From the NCBI GenBank assembly GCA_031323845.1, contig JAVIYP010000003.1:20578-84577 (forward strand): a stretch of 64,000 nucleotides of DNA. The letters run 5' to 3'. The stretch is from PUPG01 sp031323845. Its GTDB lineage: Bacteria > Bacteroidota > Bacteroidia > Bacteroidales > UBA7960. Below the pieces are notes generated by a model. It was not told the origin of the DNA. It saw only the letters and a program-made list of their open reading frames with translations, and made no database searches. Each line of letters begins with the position of its first letter. Positions within the stretch are counted from its first letter, which is position 1. Made by a program: the position numbers and the translations under genes. Below are positions 1 to 8,000 of the stretch, one piece after another.

Positions 1-743
1 TCTTTTTCTTTTGCTTCGTTGATGCGCTCCCATGAACGCAGGGTGCGCGCTTTTTTGTGCGACAACACCAGCTGTCCGCTGCTGTCTTCCTGGCTTTCAA
101 CGTAAACTTCTATTTTGTCGCCAATCTTCAGGTCGGGGTTGTACCTCAGTTCTGCAGCCGGCAAGATGCCATCGGACTTATATCCAATGTTAACGACGAT
201 CTCGCGCGTGTTTTTCGACACCACGGTGCCGTCAATAACTTCACCTTCACCGATAGACTTCAGCGTCTCCTCGTAAATGTTTTCGAGGCGTTGACGCTCT
301 TCTGACGAATAAAGGTCTAGCTTTTTGTTCACTGCTTCCCAGTCGAAATCACCGGGCTCCTGCAGTTCAGGAACTGTAGTCTGGATTTCCTCTGAAGGTG
401 TTTCTTCCCCAGGGGTTGTTTGTTCCTCTTCAACGGGGGGTTCTGCGGTGGTTTCAGCTAAGGGCGCTTCGGTTTCTGCTTCAGGAGAGCTTTCCGTTTC
501 AGGTATAGCGTCTGCTTCTGCTTTAACTGAAGTGTCTTCAGCCTGCTCTCCGGCTACTTCGGCTTGTGGCGACTCCGGTTCTGCAGGGGTTTCTTCCTGC
601 TCTTCCGTTTCAGGTGCTTGTGCTTCCTGCGGATCATCATCCGCTTTCTTTTCCTGTGAAGCCTTGGGGTCGTCTGCCTGATCCCGGGTTTCCTCTACCG
701 GCTTTTCCTCCGGATTGGCGGTGTTTTTTTGTTCTTCTGACAT
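1..743 (-). CDS. rpsA: 30S ribosomal protein S1, N-terminal part (cut by window edge)
   Basis: Ribosomal protein S1 binds mRNA on the 30S subunit through tandem S1 domains. The ATG is at 743 and the frame stays open to base 1, so about 247 N-terminal residues are present and the C-terminus lies outside. Roughly the first 125 residues are a low-complexity acidic stretch rich in Glu, Ala, Pro and Thr. It is followed by a linker (EPGDFDWEAVNKKLDLYS) and the first S1 domain, recognisable from GEVIDGTVVSKNTREIVVNI, GYKSDGILPAAEL and the QLVLSHKKA end. The acidic tail has no counterpart in E. coli S1. I know such extensions from Bacteroidetes S1 proteins; their role is unclear. A -7 box lies about 115 bases upstream. 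Confidence 0.93.
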   Translation of the reverse strand, partial: MSEEQKNTANPEEKPVEETRDQADDPKASQEKKADDDPQEAQAPETEEQEETPAEPESPQAEVAGEQAEDTSVKAEADAIPETESSPEAETEAPLAETTAEPPVEEEQTTPGEETPSEEIQTTVPELQEPGDFDWEAVNKKLDLYSSEERQRLENIYEETLKSIGEGEVIDGTVVSKNTREIVVNIGYKSDGILPAAELRYNPDLKIGDKIEVYVESQEDSSGQLVLSHKKARTLRSWERINEAKEK

Positions 744-856
744 TAATTAAAAATTCTGCTGTGGCTCTCCCGGAAACTGTCGGCCAATATGCCTGTTTTC
801 ATTCATCCGGGATGACCGGGTTTAACAATAAGTTACAGGGCCCGCAAACGGGACTG

Positions 857-864
857 CAAAGGTA
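857..864 (-). promoter_or_regulatory. Probable -7 box of the rpsA promoter
   Basis: On the minus strand this reads TACCTTTG, a match to the Bacteroidetes TAnnTTTG element, followed by CAGTCCC. No clear TTG lies at the expected spacing. The implied leader of about 105 bases contains the small hairpin CCCGcaaaCGGG (841-852) and further GC-rich complementary stretches, possibly a site for S1 autocontrol (inference). Confidence 0.5.
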
Positions 865-934
865 GAAAAAAAACGGAAAATAGAAAACTGTAACTCAGAA
901 ATTTAAGCGGTTACCTGGCTTATGATAAAAAAAC

Positions 935-3379
935 TTAAGCCGGTTGTTTTGTTTTTTGGGATTCCATGCACTGGTCGACCACATCAATCATATTCTCAAT
1001 ATATTGAAAATCAAGACCATTCAGGTATTTCTGATTGATTTCCTCAACGTTTTTTCGGTTTTCTTCCGGAAGGATTACAGTAGTGATACCTGCGCGTTTG
1101 GCAGCCAGGATTTTTTCTTTGATACCGCCCACCGGCAGCACTTTTCCCCTGAGAGTGATTTCACCCGTCATGGCAACCCCCGGTTTCACCATTCTTTTTG
1201 TGAAGGCTGAGGCCAATGCGGCAAACATGGTGATGCCGGCCGATGGTCCGTCTTTGGGCGTTGCGCCCTCGGGTACGTGGATATGCACATGAGCGTTGGA
1301 AAACACTTTATCGTCAACGCCCAGCGCTTTGGCATGTGCTTTCAGGTATTCAAAAGCCAGGGTCGCGGATTCCTTCATTACGTCTCCTAAACTTCCGGTA
1401 AGGCTCAGGCTGCCTTTGCCTTTGCTGATGCTTACCTCCACAAACAGCGTCTGACCGCCCGATTGCGTCCAGGCTAAGCCCGTCATGACTCCGGAAATAT
1501 TTTTGAGCAGACTCTGATCGCGACTGTACTTTGGTGCACCGAGAATGTCTTTCAGGTCAGCGGTTTGGAGGGTGGCCTCCTTGTGTTTGTCCATCACGAT
1601 GTCGCGTGCCTTTGACCTGATGATCTTTGCCAGGTTTTTTTCGAGGCTTCTCACTCCTGACTCCCTGGTGTAATCCTGGATAATTTTTTCCAGCACTTTT
1701 TTGCTGAACCTGAGTTGTGTTTTCTTGACTCCGTGAGCATCCAAAAGCCTTGGAATCAGATGGCGACGGGCAATTTCCTGTTTTTCTTCCACGATGTATC
1801 CGCTGAGGTCTATCACCTCCATGCGATCTCGAAGGGCTGGGTGTATGCCGGTCAGGGTGTTGGCCGTGGAAATGAACATGATGTTCGAAAGGTCGTATTC
1901 CACCTCCAGGTAATTGTCGTAAAAGCTGTTATTTTGCTCTGGATCAAGTACTTCAAGTAATGCTGAGGCAGGATCGCCTGAAAAACTTTTGAAACCGACC
2001 TTGTCCACTTCATCAAGAACGAAAACAGGATTTGAAGAAGCGGCTTTTTTCAGGTTCTGGATGATTCGACCCGGCATTGCGCCCACGTAAGTCTTCCGGT
2101 GACCGCGAATCTCCGCCTCGTCACGCAGGCCGCCCAGCGACATGCGCACATACTTCCGGCCGATTGCACGTGCAATGGATTTGCCCAGGGAGGTTTTTCC
2201 CACACCGGGGGGGCCGACAAAGCAAAGAATCGGTGATTTCATGTCGCCCTTAAGCTTAAGTACCGCCAGGTATTCAATGATGCGCTCCTTGATGGTTTCC
2301 AGTCCGTAATGGTCGCGGTCAAGGATCCGCTGTGCCTTGTGAAGGTCAAAATTGTCAGGCGTAAACTCATTCCATGGCAGATCAATCAGTGTTTCAAGGT
2401 AATTCAGATGTACCGTGTAGTCCATCGCCGCAGGATTCATGCGCTGCAAGCGGGCCACTTCTTTTTCAAATACATCTTTAACCTGTGCGCTCCACTTCTT
2501 GGTCTCAGCACGCTCCCTGAGGTCATTGATCTGCTGCTGATGCGGGCTGCCCCCAAGTTCCTCCTGGATCGTCTTTAACTGCTGACCCAGGATATAGTCA
2601 CGCTGCTGCTTGTCAATGTCAACTTTTACCTTCGACTGTATCTGGTTTTTGAGTTCCACCACCTGAAGCTCCTTTTTGAGATGGGCAAGCACAATGTGTG
2701 CACGCGTGTTCAGGTCGGGCGTCTCAAGTAATTTCTGCTTCTCGTGCGTTTCAATATTGAGATTGCTGGAAATGAAATTGACCAAAAAGGTGGGGCTTTC
2801 TATGTTTTGCAGAGCAAAAGCTGCCTCACTCGGCACATTGGGCGAAAGCTTGACAATTTGAATGGCCAGGTCTTTAATGGTGGCAATGAGGGCTTCGAAC
2901 TTTTTGTTTTTCTTTGCCTTTTCAGGGATTTCAAACGACTTGACGCGCGCGGTGAAATAAGGCTCCGTCTGTGTCATTTCCAACAGCTCAAAACGTTTTT
3001 TGCCCTGTATGATCACCGTAGTATTGCCATCAGGCATCTGAAGTATTTTGATGATGTAAGCGGTGGTCCCAACCCTGTGTAAGTCTTCAAACGACGGATC
3101 TTCCTGGGCGGCATCCTTCTGGGAGATCACGCCGATGATCCGGCTTTGCTTGTAAATTTCTCTGACCAGCTTTATGGATTTGTCACGGCTCACCGTGATG
3201 GGAATCACAACACCCGGAAATAAAACGGTGTTCTTGATCGGTAAGATCCCAAGTTCTTCAGGAATATCCTCAGCAGCCATCTGCTGTTCTTCCTCGGTAG
3301 AGAGAAGGGGAATAAATTCGCTGTCACCGTCAATATCATCACTGCCTATAAAAAAAGATTCCTTAAATAGCTTGCTCAT
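935..3379 (-). CDS. lon: ATP-dependent Lon protease
   Basis: An ATP-driven cytoplasmic protease that degrades misfolded and regulatory proteins. All parts of a LonA protein are visible. The N-terminal substrate-binding LON domain spans about residues 43-250 and a coiled-coil linker follows. The AAA+ module has Walker A GPPGVGKT at 389-396 and Walker B VFVLDEVDK at 452-460. The C-terminal Ser-Lys protease domain has DGPSAG with Ser713 and GGIKEK with Lys756; the 43-residue spacing equals that of the E. coli dyad. At 814 residues it is normal for the family. It stands alone between rpsA and a long non-coding gap. No HrcA or CIRCE-like element was seen upstream. Confidence 0.98.
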   Translation of the reverse strand: MSKLFKESFFIGSDDIDGDSEFIPLLSTEEEQQMAAEDIPEELGILPIKNTVLFPGVVIPITVSRDKSIKLVREIYKQSRIIGVISQKDAAQEDPSFEDLHRVGTTAYIIKILQMPDGNTTVIIQGKKRFELLEMTQTEPYFTARVKSFEIPEKAKKNKKFEALIATIKDLAIQIVKLSPNVPSEAAFALQNIESPTFLVNFISSNLNIETHEKQKLLETPDLNTRAHIVLAHLKKELQVVELKNQIQSKVKVDIDKQQRDYILGQQLKTIQEELGGSPHQQQINDLRERAETKKWSAQVKDVFEKEVARLQRMNPAAMDYTVHLNYLETLIDLPWNEFTPDNFDLHKAQRILDRDHYGLETIKERIIEYLAVLKLKGDMKSPILCFVGPPGVGKTSLGKSIARAIGRKYVRMSLGGLRDEAEIRGHRKTYVGAMPGRIIQNLKKAASSNPVFVLDEVDKVGFKSFSGDPASALLEVLDPEQNNSFYDNYLEVEYDLSNIMFISTANTLTGIHPALRDRMEVIDLSGYIVEEKQEIARRHLIPRLLDAHGVKKTQLRFSKKVLEKIIQDYTRESGVRSLEKNLAKIIRSKARDIVMDKHKEATLQTADLKDILGAPKYSRDQSLLKNISGVMTGLAWTQSGGQTLFVEVSISKGKGSLSLTGSLGDVMKESATLAFEYLKAHAKALGVDDKVFSNAHVHIHVPEGATPKDGPSAGITMFAALASAFTKRMVKPGVAMTGEITLRGKVLPVGGIKEKILAAKRAGITTVILPEENRKNVEEINQKYLNGLDFQYIENMIDVVDQCMESQKTKQPA

Positions 3380-3389
3380 ATTTTTTTAA

Positions 3390-3801
3390 GTCAAAATGTC
3401 ATTATAAATGTAAAAAAGTCAGGCTATGTCCTGGATTCAGGTGTTCTTTATATAGCCGGATGCTCTGCAATAGTCTTATAAACAGGCTGTTAACTCATGG
3501 TCTGCCTGTTCGGGCCAATTGCTTGTAAAAGACCCATACATGGAGATCAACCAACGTGCCATAAATGCACCATCTGGCAGCATTGTTGCGGATAACTTAA
3601 GGATTGCCTGCAACAGACAGCCCAAGAATCATCCCTGAAGTAAGCAAAGCCTGTGGTTATGGTTCCGGATGCTGACCGGCGGTACATCATGTCTTTCGGG
3701 GCAGTCGTTACGAATCACAGCAGCAAGGCGCTAACAGGTTACCATATTGGGAGGATAAACAACCTCCGCCGGTTACCCGGGATTGCCCCTGTGGCTATGG
3801 G
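3390..3801. other. Non-coding gap upstream of lon, nothing recognised
   Basis: About 410 bases lie between lon and the GlmU-like gene with no convincing reading frame on either strand. Composition resembles neighbouring genes rather than an AT-rich spacer, which hints at a decayed gene or a structured RNA. One inverted repeat (AACAGGC at 3481-3487 with GCCTGTT at 3504-3510) is visible. I could not match it to RNase P RNA, tmRNA, 6S RNA or a known riboswitch. Confidence 0.4.
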
Positions 3802-4989
3802 TCAGAGTTTTCTAAAGGCTAAGGTATGATCAAACACATGCCTTAGTATTCTTTCCTCAACGCTGTCGAATTCTTTGTTTCTCCTGGCATACACTCTTTT
3901 GGCCACCTGGATGGCTTTGTCGATCTCAACGGTAGTGAATCCGGATACGCTTCCCCAGGAGAAAGAAGGGATGAAATTCCGCATAAATCCCGCGCCGAAG
4001 ATCTGGGCATTAACCCCCACAACAGTACCGGTGTTAAACATGGTGTTGATGCCGCATTTGGAATGATCTCCCATGAAAGTGCCGCAGAACATCATGCCGG
4101 TACTTACGAAGCTGCCTTCAGCGTAGTCCCAGAGCCTTACTTCGTCGTAATTGTTTTTCAGGTTGCTGGTGTTGGTATCGGCCCCCAGATTACACCATTC
4201 GCCAATTACACTGTGTCCGAGAAAGCCGTCGTGGGCTTTGTTGGAATACCCGAAGATCACCGACGACATCATTTCGCCGCCCACTTTGCAGAACGGGCCG
4301 ATTGATGATCCGCCGTAGATCTTGGCTCCCATGCGGACTACGCTGCCCTCGCCGATAGCGGCAGGACCTTTTATGAGTGCACCGTCCATGACGTGTGCGT
4401 TTTTGCCGACATACACAGGTCCTTCAGAGGCATTAATGAATGCCATATCCACCCTGGCACCTTCTTCAATGAAAATATTTCCGGGGTTAATGGTCCTGAC
4501 GTGATCCGACAAAGGCTGGCTTTTCCTGCCTGCGGTGATTAACCGGTAATCTTCGGGCAGCTGTTGCTCGTTGAGTATGATGATATCACGAAGCTGAAAA
4601 AGTTTTTTGATACTGGTTTGGGTGTGGACAGGTTCTTCATCTTCCAGCATTTCAAGCTCAAGATTGTTGATGTCGCTGGCCTTAACCCTGTGAGCAATCA
4701 GGATATCGCCCGATATGAGGGTTTGGTTAGGTAAAAGCCGGTTAATCTCTTCCAGCAGGGTGGGTTCGGGAAATACACTGGCGTTGATCAGAATGTTGTC
4801 TTCTTCCTTTACCAGCGGATACTTCTCTGAAAGATACGGCTCAGTTAATGTTGACGTTTTCTTGTTCAGGTATTGCTCCCATTTTTCCCGCAGGGTAAGT
4901 ATGCCCACCCTGATGTCCGCAATCGGACGAATAAAGGTAAATGGTAACAAATGATTACGTGCCTGTGCGCCAAATAAGATATAATTCAT
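3802..4989 (-). CDS. GlmU-like sugar-phosphate nucleotidyltransferase/acetyltransferase
   Basis: Belongs to the alternative bacterial GlmU family, in which a short N-terminal nucleotidyltransferase-like half is joined to a left-handed beta-helix acetyltransferase half. In this family the protein is thought to replace GlmU and make UDP-GlcNAc from glucosamine-1-phosphate. Hexapeptide repeats run from about residue 165 to 330. They contain the signature GYSNKAHDGFLGHSVIGEW and a following GADTNTSNLKNNY, analogous to the GAGT-NYDG region of GlmU. Length 395 residues is typical. The N-terminal half lacks the usual GxGTRM nucleotide-binding motif of true GlmU, so the uridylyltransferase activity is inferred from the family only. 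It is downstream of rpmE but separated from it by a terminator. Confidence 0.85.
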   Translation of the reverse strand: MNYILFGAQARNHLLPFTFIRPIADIRVGILTLREKWEQYLNKKTSTLTEPYLSEKYPLVKEEDNILINASVFPEPTLLEEINRLLPNQTLISGDILIAHRVKASDINNLELEMLEDEEPVHTQTSIKKLFQLRDIIILNEQQLPEDYRLITAGRKSQPLSDHVRTINPGNIFIEEGARVDMAFINASEGPVYVGKNAHVMDGALIKGPAAIGEGSVVRMGAKIYGGSSIGPFCKVGGEMMSSVIFGYSNKAHDGFLGHSVIGEWCNLGADTNTSNLKNNYDEVRLWDYAEGSFVSTGMMFCGTFMGDHSKCGINTMFNTGTVVGVNAQIFGAGFMRNFIPSFSWGSVSGFTTVEIDKAIQVAKRVYARRNKEFDSVEERILRHVFDHTLAFRKL

Positions 4990-5055
4990 GGTTTGTCCTG
5001 TATGGTTGGTTCTTAAGCTGTTGTTTTGATGTTATAAAAATAGGTAAAAAAAACA

Positions 5056-5086
5056 AAAAAAAGCCCTCTTACAGGGCTTTTTTTGC
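5056..5086 (-). terminator. Rho-independent terminator after the L31 gene
   Basis: AGCCCT (5062-5067) and AGGGCT (5073-5078) form a stem with a five-base loop. It is flanked by A and T runs on both sides, so on the minus strand it ends in a tract of eight T. It lies 20 bases beyond the L31 stop codon. Confidence 0.85.
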
Positions 5087-5105
5087 ATTTTAAGAAGAAA
5101 AAGAA

Positions 5106-5369
5106 TTACTTATTCTCTTTCAGGTGCTTTTTGTATTTGGTCCTGAATTTATCCACACGCCCGGCGGTGTCAACAAGTTGCTGTTTACCGGTGTAAAATG
5201 GGTGCGAAGTGTGAGAAATCTCAAGCTTCACCAGGGGGTATTCGTTACCGTCTTCCCACTTAATGGTTTCTTTGCTTGTGGCTGTAGAGCGTGTCAGAAA
5301 GCTGTACTCGTTTGACATATCCTGGAATACGACAAAACGATAGTTTTTGGGATGGATATCAGGTTTCAT
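5106..5369 (-). CDS. rpmE2: 50S ribosomal protein L31 type B
   Basis: A large-subunit ribosomal protein of 87 residues. The sequence MKPDIHPKNYRFVVFQDMS, the TSHPFYTGKQQLVDTAGRVDK block and the basic C-terminus are diagnostic of L31. The CxxC zinc ligands of type A are absent, making this the zinc-independent type B form. In many bacteria that form is a zinc-starvation paralogue, but in Bacteroidetes it is often the only copy; the promoter here looks like an ordinary housekeeping one. The gene is monocistronic, ended by the hairpin just downstream. Confidence 0.97.
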   Translation of the reverse strand: MKPDIHPKNYRFVVFQDMSNEYSFLTRSTATSKETIKWEDGNEYPLVKLEISHTSHPFYTGKQQLVDTAGRVDKFRTKYKKHLKENK

Positions 5370-5441
5370 CAGTCTGTGTGTTTGTTGTGATTTTTTTGCC
5401 GCCCGGTGGCAGCAGGATTATCTGTTGTTTTTTTCGGACTG

Positions 5442-5470
5442 CAAAGATAGTGTTTTTTTTAGAAAGTCAA
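5442..5470 (-). promoter_or_regulatory. Promoter of the L31 gene
   Basis: On the minus strand TTG (5468-5470) is followed after 18 bases by TATCTTTG (5442-5449), close to the Bacteroidetes TTG-N19-21-TAnnTTTG consensus. The box continues CAGTCC, as upstream of rpsA. Confidence 0.7.
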
Positions 5471-5514
5471 TATCCTTATTAAAGAATATTATTTTCCCTT
5501 TCGGGGAAGGTCCA

Positions 5515-6762
5515 TTAATCCAGTTTATTCACAACCAGCCCGCTTCTCAGCTTGGGTTCGAACCAGGTGGTTTTGGGTGGCATGATGTTGCCGGTATCGG
5601 CAATGTCCATCAGCTGTTTCATAGTCACAGGATAAAGGGAAAAGGCCAGCTGCATCTCACCGCTGTCCACGCGGCGCTTCAGCTCTTCAAGTCCACGGAT
5701 GCCCCCCACAAAATCAATGCGTTTGTCCGTACGGAGGTTTTTTATGCCAAGCACGGGTTCAAGCACCGACCTCGACAGTATGGTAACGTCCAGAACGCCG
5801 ATGGGGTCGTTGTCGTCGTAGGTGTGCGGAAGGGCTTTCAAGGCATACCACTCACCGTCAAGGTACATGCTCATCACATGCAGGGCTCCGGGTTTAAAAG
5901 GGGTGGCGCCCATGTTCTGAATCTCAAAATCCTTTTCAAGCTTCTTGAGGAAATTTGCCTTGTCGAGGCCGTTCAGGTCTTTGACCACCCTGTTGTAGTC
6001 AATAATGGTCAGCTGGTTGTCAGGGAACAGCACAGCCATGAAATAGTTGTAAGGCTCCTGCCCGGTATGAGCGGGGTTTTGTTCTCTCTTTTCTTTACCA
6101 ACGAGGGCGGCGGCAGCCGTGCGATGATGGCCGTCGGCAACATAGAAATACCGGACGTCTGTAAAAAGTTGCTCCAGTTTGCTGATCGTTGCATCGTTCT
6201 CGATGACCCAGAAGTGATGCCCGAAACCATCATCTGCAACAAAATCATAGAGCGGAGGAGCGGCTTCCACCACCTCTGCCACAATGGCATCAATGGCATC
6301 CACCTGGGGATACGTGAAAAAAACGGGCTCGGCATTCGCATTGGTAATGCGGACATGCTTCATGCGATCCTCCTCTTTATCTGGACGGGTGAGCTCATGC
6401 TTCTTAATAATGTCGTTCAGATAATCCTCTACACCGGCGCAGCCCACAATGCCGTACTGTGTCTTTTTGTTCCAGGTCTGTGCATAGACATAATAGTGCG
6501 GTTTTGTATCCCGGACCAGGTAGCCCTTGCTGATGAACTTTTCAAAATTCTCCTTCGCCTTGTCGTAGACCTGCTGCGAATACAGGTCTGTGTCTTCGGG
6601 AAGCTCGATTTCCGGTTTCACCACGCGCAAAAAGGAGTACGGGTTGTTGCCGGCTTCCTGTCGCGCCTCTTCTGAGTTTAATACATCATAAGGCCGTGAA
6701 GCCAGGTCTTTAACTAGTTCAGCAGGAGGTCTGTACCCCCTGAAAGGTTTTAAAATTGCCAT
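5515..6762 (-). CDS. DUF1015 protein in the serine operon
   Basis: A 415-residue member of the widespread DUF1015 (COG4198) family, whose biochemical role is not established to my knowledge. Conserved features include the N-terminal MAILKPFRGYRPP, an ELTRPDKEEDRMKH block at about 123-136 and YVADGHHRTAAAA at about 207-219. The DGHHR segment (210-214) resembles the active-site motif of the ParB/sulfiredoxin-fold serine kinases SerK and SbnI. It is the last gene of a minus-strand group that begins with serC and phosphoglycerate dehydrogenase, so a task in serine or phosphoserine metabolism is a reasonable inference. The gap to the dehydrogenase is 185 bases, so co-transcription is not certain. 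Confidence 0.8.
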   Translation of the reverse strand: MAILKPFRGYRPPAELVKDLASRPYDVLNSEEARQEAGNNPYSFLRVVKPEIELPEDTDLYSQQVYDKAKENFEKFISKGYLVRDTKPHYYVYAQTWNKKTQYGIVGCAGVEDYLNDIIKKHELTRPDKEEDRMKHVRITNANAEPVFFTYPQVDAIDAIVAEVVEAAPPLYDFVADDGFGHHFWVIENDATISKLEQLFTDVRYFYVADGHHRTAAAALVGKEKREQNPAHTGQEPYNYFMAVLFPDNQLTIIDYNRVVKDLNGLDKANFLKKLEKDFEIQNMGATPFKPGALHVMSMYLDGEWYALKALPHTYDDNDPIGVLDVTILSRSVLEPVLGIKNLRTDKRIDFVGGIRGLEELKRRVDSGEMQLAFSLYPVTMKQLMDIADTGNIMPPKTTWFEPKLRSGLVVNKLD

Positions 6763-6947
6763 TTTCGTTCAGTAATAATTAAAATATTTATAACTGTAAT
6801 TATTCGCTTCTCAATTCAGATCAACAATATATTATTGAAATGAGGACAGGGGTGTTCAGTCAAACCGGGAATATCGTTTTGCAGAAAACCCCTGACTCCT
6901 GACGTTCAATCATGATTTGTTTTAAGCAAGGTGCAAATGATCCTGAG

Positions 6948-7868
6948 TTAATTCACTTTAAAGGTGTCATCGCCTTTCTCCAGGAAGTTGACGATTTGCG
7001 TGGCAGCGGCAATTCCTGCATTGATGTTGGCTTCTGCGGTTTGCGCGCCCATTTTTTTGGCGGTAAACACATAGCGCCCAGGATATTTTTCCTCGACCTC
7101 TCCGCGGCAATCCGGGGCAACATCCGAAAGATACACGAAATCGCTGCGCTCTTCCATAAGTTTCAGAAGGCCTTCCTCATCCATCACTTCCTTACGTGCG
7201 GTGTTCACCAGGGTGCCGCCTTTGGGCATGAGGTTCAGCAGGTCGTAGCCGATCGACTTTTTTGTTTGCTCGTTCGCAGGAATATTTAGCGAAATGTACC
7301 GGCAGGTGCTGTAGAGCTCTTCGGCTGACGCCAGGGGGGTGATCCCGTCTTTTTTGATATCCTCATCTTTCACAAAGGGATCATACGCATACAGTTCCAT
7401 GCCAAAACCTTTGGCAATTTCCGCTACGAACTTGCCCACGTTGCCATAGGCGTGGATGCCCAGCTTTTTGCCGCGCAGCTCACTGCCTGACTTACCGTTA
7501 AAGGCATTTCTTACCTGGTACAGCATCATGCCGAAAGCGAGTTCCGCCACGGCGTTTGAATTTTGTCCGGGTGTGTTCATGGCCACAACACCCGCTTTGG
7601 TGCAAGCCTCCAGGTCAATGTTGTCGAAACCTGCACCGGCCCTGACGATCACCTTCAACGCTCCGGCTGCACCGATAATATCGGCAGTGGCTTTGTCGCT
7701 GCGGATGATCATGGCATCCACGTCGGCGGCAGCCTGCTTCCATTCGTCGGCTGAAGCATATTTTTCCAGCAGGATCGTTTCGTAACCGGCTTTGTCGAAC
7801 ACCTTTCGGATGCCGTCAACGGCTACGGGAGCAAATGGCTTCTCAGTTGCTATCAATACTTTTTTCAT
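6948..7868 (-). CDS. serA: D-3-phosphoglycerate dehydrogenase, lysine-type
   Basis: Catalyses the first step of phosphorylated serine synthesis, oxidising 3-phosphoglycerate to 3-phosphohydroxypyruvate with NAD. The protein has 306 residues and the short form lacks a C-terminal ACT regulatory domain. Visible motifs are VRAGAGFDNID at 75-85, the dinucleotide-binding GIHAYGNVG at 137-145 and the substrate Arg in NTARKEV (Arg225). At the position of the usual catalytic His (TPHxGA) it reads TAKKMGA, with Lys272. This is the lysine variant known from Bacteroides and Entamoeba enzymes (called type IIIK). The start ATG at 7868 gives MKKVLIATEKPF, matching relatives. It sits 132 bases downstream of serC, whose product it supplies. 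Confidence 0.95.
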   Translation of the reverse strand: MKKVLIATEKPFAPVAVDGIRKVFDKAGYETILLEKYASADEWKQAAADVDAMIIRSDKATADIIGAAGALKVIVRAGAGFDNIDLEACTKAGVVAMNTPGQNSNAVAELAFGMMLYQVRNAFNGKSGSELRGKKLGIHAYGNVGKFVAEIAKGFGMELYAYDPFVKDEDIKKDGITPLASAEELYSTCRYISLNIPANEQTKKSIGYDLLNLMPKGGTLVNTARKEVMDEEGLLKLMEERSDFVYLSDVAPDCRGEVEEKYPGRYVFTAKKMGAQTAEANINAGIAAATQIVNFLEKGDDTFKVN

Positions 7869-8000
7869 AATACAAACTTTTAAGGTTTATAGCTATGCGG
7901 CCGCAGAAACACAGGTTGATGTTGCCGGCATATTTGCTGTGCCGGAACGGCTTTAAAGCAAGTCAAAACGGTGATTCTGCAGCCGGTAATACAGTTAAAT

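Noticed and set aside
325..681. A Ser/Ala/Gly-rich frame of 118 codons on the plus strand
   Set aside because: Antisense of the acidic Glu/Ala-rich region of ribosomal protein S1; composition follows from that low-complexity DNA.
5347..6675. A 442-codon open frame on the plus strand
   Set aside because: It lies opposite the well-conserved DUF1015 gene, and its product has no recognisable motif; it is a shadow frame.
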